A stretch of DNA of 8,031 nucleotides from an uncultured Actinomycetes bacterium. GTDB lineage: Bacteria; Actinomycetota; Thermoleophilia; Miltoncostaeales; Miltoncostaeaceae. The position numbers were made by a program, and so were the translations under genes. Shown here piece by piece: positions 6,804 to 8,031 of this stretch (within the stretch, counting starts at the first letter, position 1; each line of letters begins with the position of its first letter). The notes beneath the pieces are model-generated. The model did no database searches and was not told where the DNA came from. It saw only the letters and a program-made list of their open reading frames with translations. The stretch spans positions 1-8,031 of the forward strand of contig CAIPNN010000278.1 of the NCBI GenBank assembly GCA_903866425.1, written 5' to 3'.

Positions 6804-8031
6804 ATGGCGCGCCGAGCACTTGTGGTGGGGAGCGGGGGTCGCGAGCACGCGCTGGTGCGCGCGCTCGCCAAGACCGGTTGGATCGTTTTTGCCGCCCCGG
6901 GAAACCCCGGCATCGCGGCCGACGCCGATGTGCGCGACATCCCAATGAGCGACCACACTGCGCTGGTGGCGCTGGCGACCGGCGAGGACGTTGACCTCGT
7001 GGTGGTCGGTCCCGAGGCGCCGCTTGTGGCGGGTCTTGCCGATGCGCTGCGCGGCGCGGGCATTCCCGTGCTCGGGCCGTCAGCAGCCGCAGCACAGCTT
7101 GAGGGCAGCAAGGCCTTCGCCAAGGAGATCATGATCGCCGCGGGGGTTCCCACCGCGCGCTCCACCACCGTCACCGACGTGGAGTCGGGCATGGCCGCGG
7201 TTGCCGAGTACGGCGTGCCGCTCGCCATCAAGGCCGATGGCCTTGCCGCCGGTAAGGGTGTGGTCATCGCGCAGAGCGAGGCAGAGGCCCGCGAGGCGCT
7301 GGTGTCGATGCTTGACGACGCCGTGTTCGGCGACGCCGGCCGCACCGTGGTGGTTGAGGAGGGGCTCGTGGGCCCCGAGGTGTCGCTGTTGGCTATCAGT
7401 GACGGCACGGCCGTTGCCCGCTTCCCCGCTGCGCGCGACTACAAGCCAATCGGCGAGGGCAACACCGGCCCCAATACCGGTGGCATGGGTTCGGTCTCCC
7501 CCGTTCCCGACATCCCCGATCACCTTGCCGACCAGCTGGTGGAAGAGGTGCACCGCCCCGTCATCAAGGAGATGGCCCGCCGCGGCATCCCCTTCAACGG
7601 CGTGCTCTACGCCGGGCTCATGATGACGCCGGCCGGCCCCAAGGTGCTCGAGTTCAACGTGCGCTTTGGCGACCCCGAGACGCAGGCATTGCTGCCGCGC
7701 GTTGAGGGCGACCTGGGCGAGATCCTTCTGGCCGCTGCCAGTGGCGGACTGGCCGACAGCCCCGTGCCGGTGAGCGGCGAGGCGTCGGTTGCCGTGGTGC
7801 TGGCCGCCGCCAACTACCCGGGCGACCCGCGCACGGGTGATGTGATCACCGGCATCGACGAAGCACTGGCCACCGGCGCTGAGGTGTTCCAGGCTGGAAC
7901 GGCACTGAATGCCGACGGCCAGCTGGTAACCGCCGGTGGCCGGGTACTGGCGGTGCAGGCACGGGGCGTGACGCTCGAGCTCGCGCGCGAGCGTGCGTAT
8001 GCCGGGGCGGACCTGGTCAACTTCGATGGCA
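6804..8031 (+). CDS. purD: Phosphoribosylamine-glycine ligase (GAR synthetase), 3' end cut by window
   Basis: PurD joins glycine to 5-phosphoribosylamine with ATP, giving glycinamide ribonucleotide, the second step of cytosolic de novo purine synthesis. It is an ATP-grasp enzyme. The frame is open from ATG 6804 to the window end, 409 residues; family members are about 420-430, so only about 15-20 residues are missing. Family signatures in order: GSGGREHA at 9-16 (N-domain dinucleotide-like loop), GPEAPL at 69-74, GPS at 91-93 followed by LEGSKAFAK, KADGLAAGKGV at 143-153 (nucleotide-binding), GPNTGGMGS at 222-230, and LEFNVRFGDPETQ at 282-294, which carries the metal-binding Glu/Asn and the PurD hallmark. 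The C-terminal domain follows (NYPGDPRTGD, GRVLAVQARG). It is divergent from the giant gene, 162 bp apart, with no Shine-Dalgarno and a probable leaderless start. No key motif is missing. Confidence 0.97.
   Translation, partial: MARRALVVGSGGREHALVRALAKTGWIVFAAPGNPGIAADADVRDIPMSDHTALVALATGEDVDLVVVGPEAPLVAGLADALRGAGIPVLGPSAAAAQLEGSKAFAKEIMIAAGVPTARSTTVTDVESGMAAVAEYGVPLAIKADGLAAGKGVVIAQSEAEAREALVSMLDDAVFGDAGRTVVVEEGLVGPEVSLLAISDGTAVARFPAARDYKPIGEGNTGPNTGGMGSVSPVPDIPDHLADQLVEEVHRPVIKEMARRGIPFNGVLYAGLMMTPAGPKVLEFNVRFGDPETQALLPRVEGDLGEILLAAASGGLADSPVPVSGEASVAVVLAAANYPGDPRTGDVITGIDEALATGAEVFQAGTALNADGQLVTAGGRVLAVQARGVTLELARERAYAGADLVNFDG

Noticed and set aside
6642..6956. N-terminal extension of the giant frame to an ATG at 6956
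   Set aside because: It runs antisense to the well-supported purD coding region and across the hairpin and shared element. Its translation is a low-information Arg/Gly/Pro/His-rich shadow, and the signal peptide plus GGAGG place the start at 6641.
6626..7408. 260-residue minus-strand open frame across purD
   Set aside because: It is antisense to clear PurD motifs, and its Ser/Ala/Thr-rich translation has no recognisable feature.

Overview
The window is strongly GC-rich, with codon third positions dominated by G and C. It holds two divergent transcription units. The base composition, a purD that looks leaderless, and large secreted Ser/Thr/Ala-rich repeat proteins without an outer-membrane-type C-terminus fit a high-GC Actinomycetota-like bacterium. 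The style resembles Thermoleophilia, but that placement is an inference and is not proven by anything here.

Layout, left to right. At 1-128 (minus strand) lies the first 42 codons of a second secreted protein, cut by the window edge: a clear signal peptide followed by the start of a mature chain. At 129-227 is a short intergenic gap with two small GC hairpins and a sequence element that recurs upstream of the next gene. At 228-6641 (minus strand) one gene fills most of the window. It encodes a 2137-residue exported multidomain protein, read as: signal peptide, a short beta-rich N-terminal region, a cysteine-rich propeller-like head, a beta-sandwich region, an SdrD/carboxypeptidase-regulatory-like domain, ten CshA-type fibril repeats, and a DUF11-like C-terminal domain. 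At 6642-6803 is the divergent intergenic region, with a Shine-Dalgarno for the giant gene, the second copy of the shared element, a perfect 13-bp hairpin and a -10-like box for purD. At 6804-8031 (plus strand) is purD (glycinamide ribonucleotide synthetase), complete except for roughly its last 15-20 residues.

purD is a housekeeping purine-biosynthesis gene and shows no functional link to its neighbour. The two minus-strand genes do look related to each other. Both encode exported proteins, both mature chains begin with an SVT-[LI]-x-A-x-P segment, and both carry the element TAACCCACAA about 50 nt before their start codons. They may belong to a co-regulated family of surface or secreted adhesin-like proteins. 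The most interesting material is the architecture of the giant protein: a candidate seven-bladed, disulfide-stapled head on a CshA-type stalk with no recognisable cell-wall anchor, a switch from cysteine-paired to cysteine-free repeats, and a recent 684-bp in-frame duplication inside the stalk.
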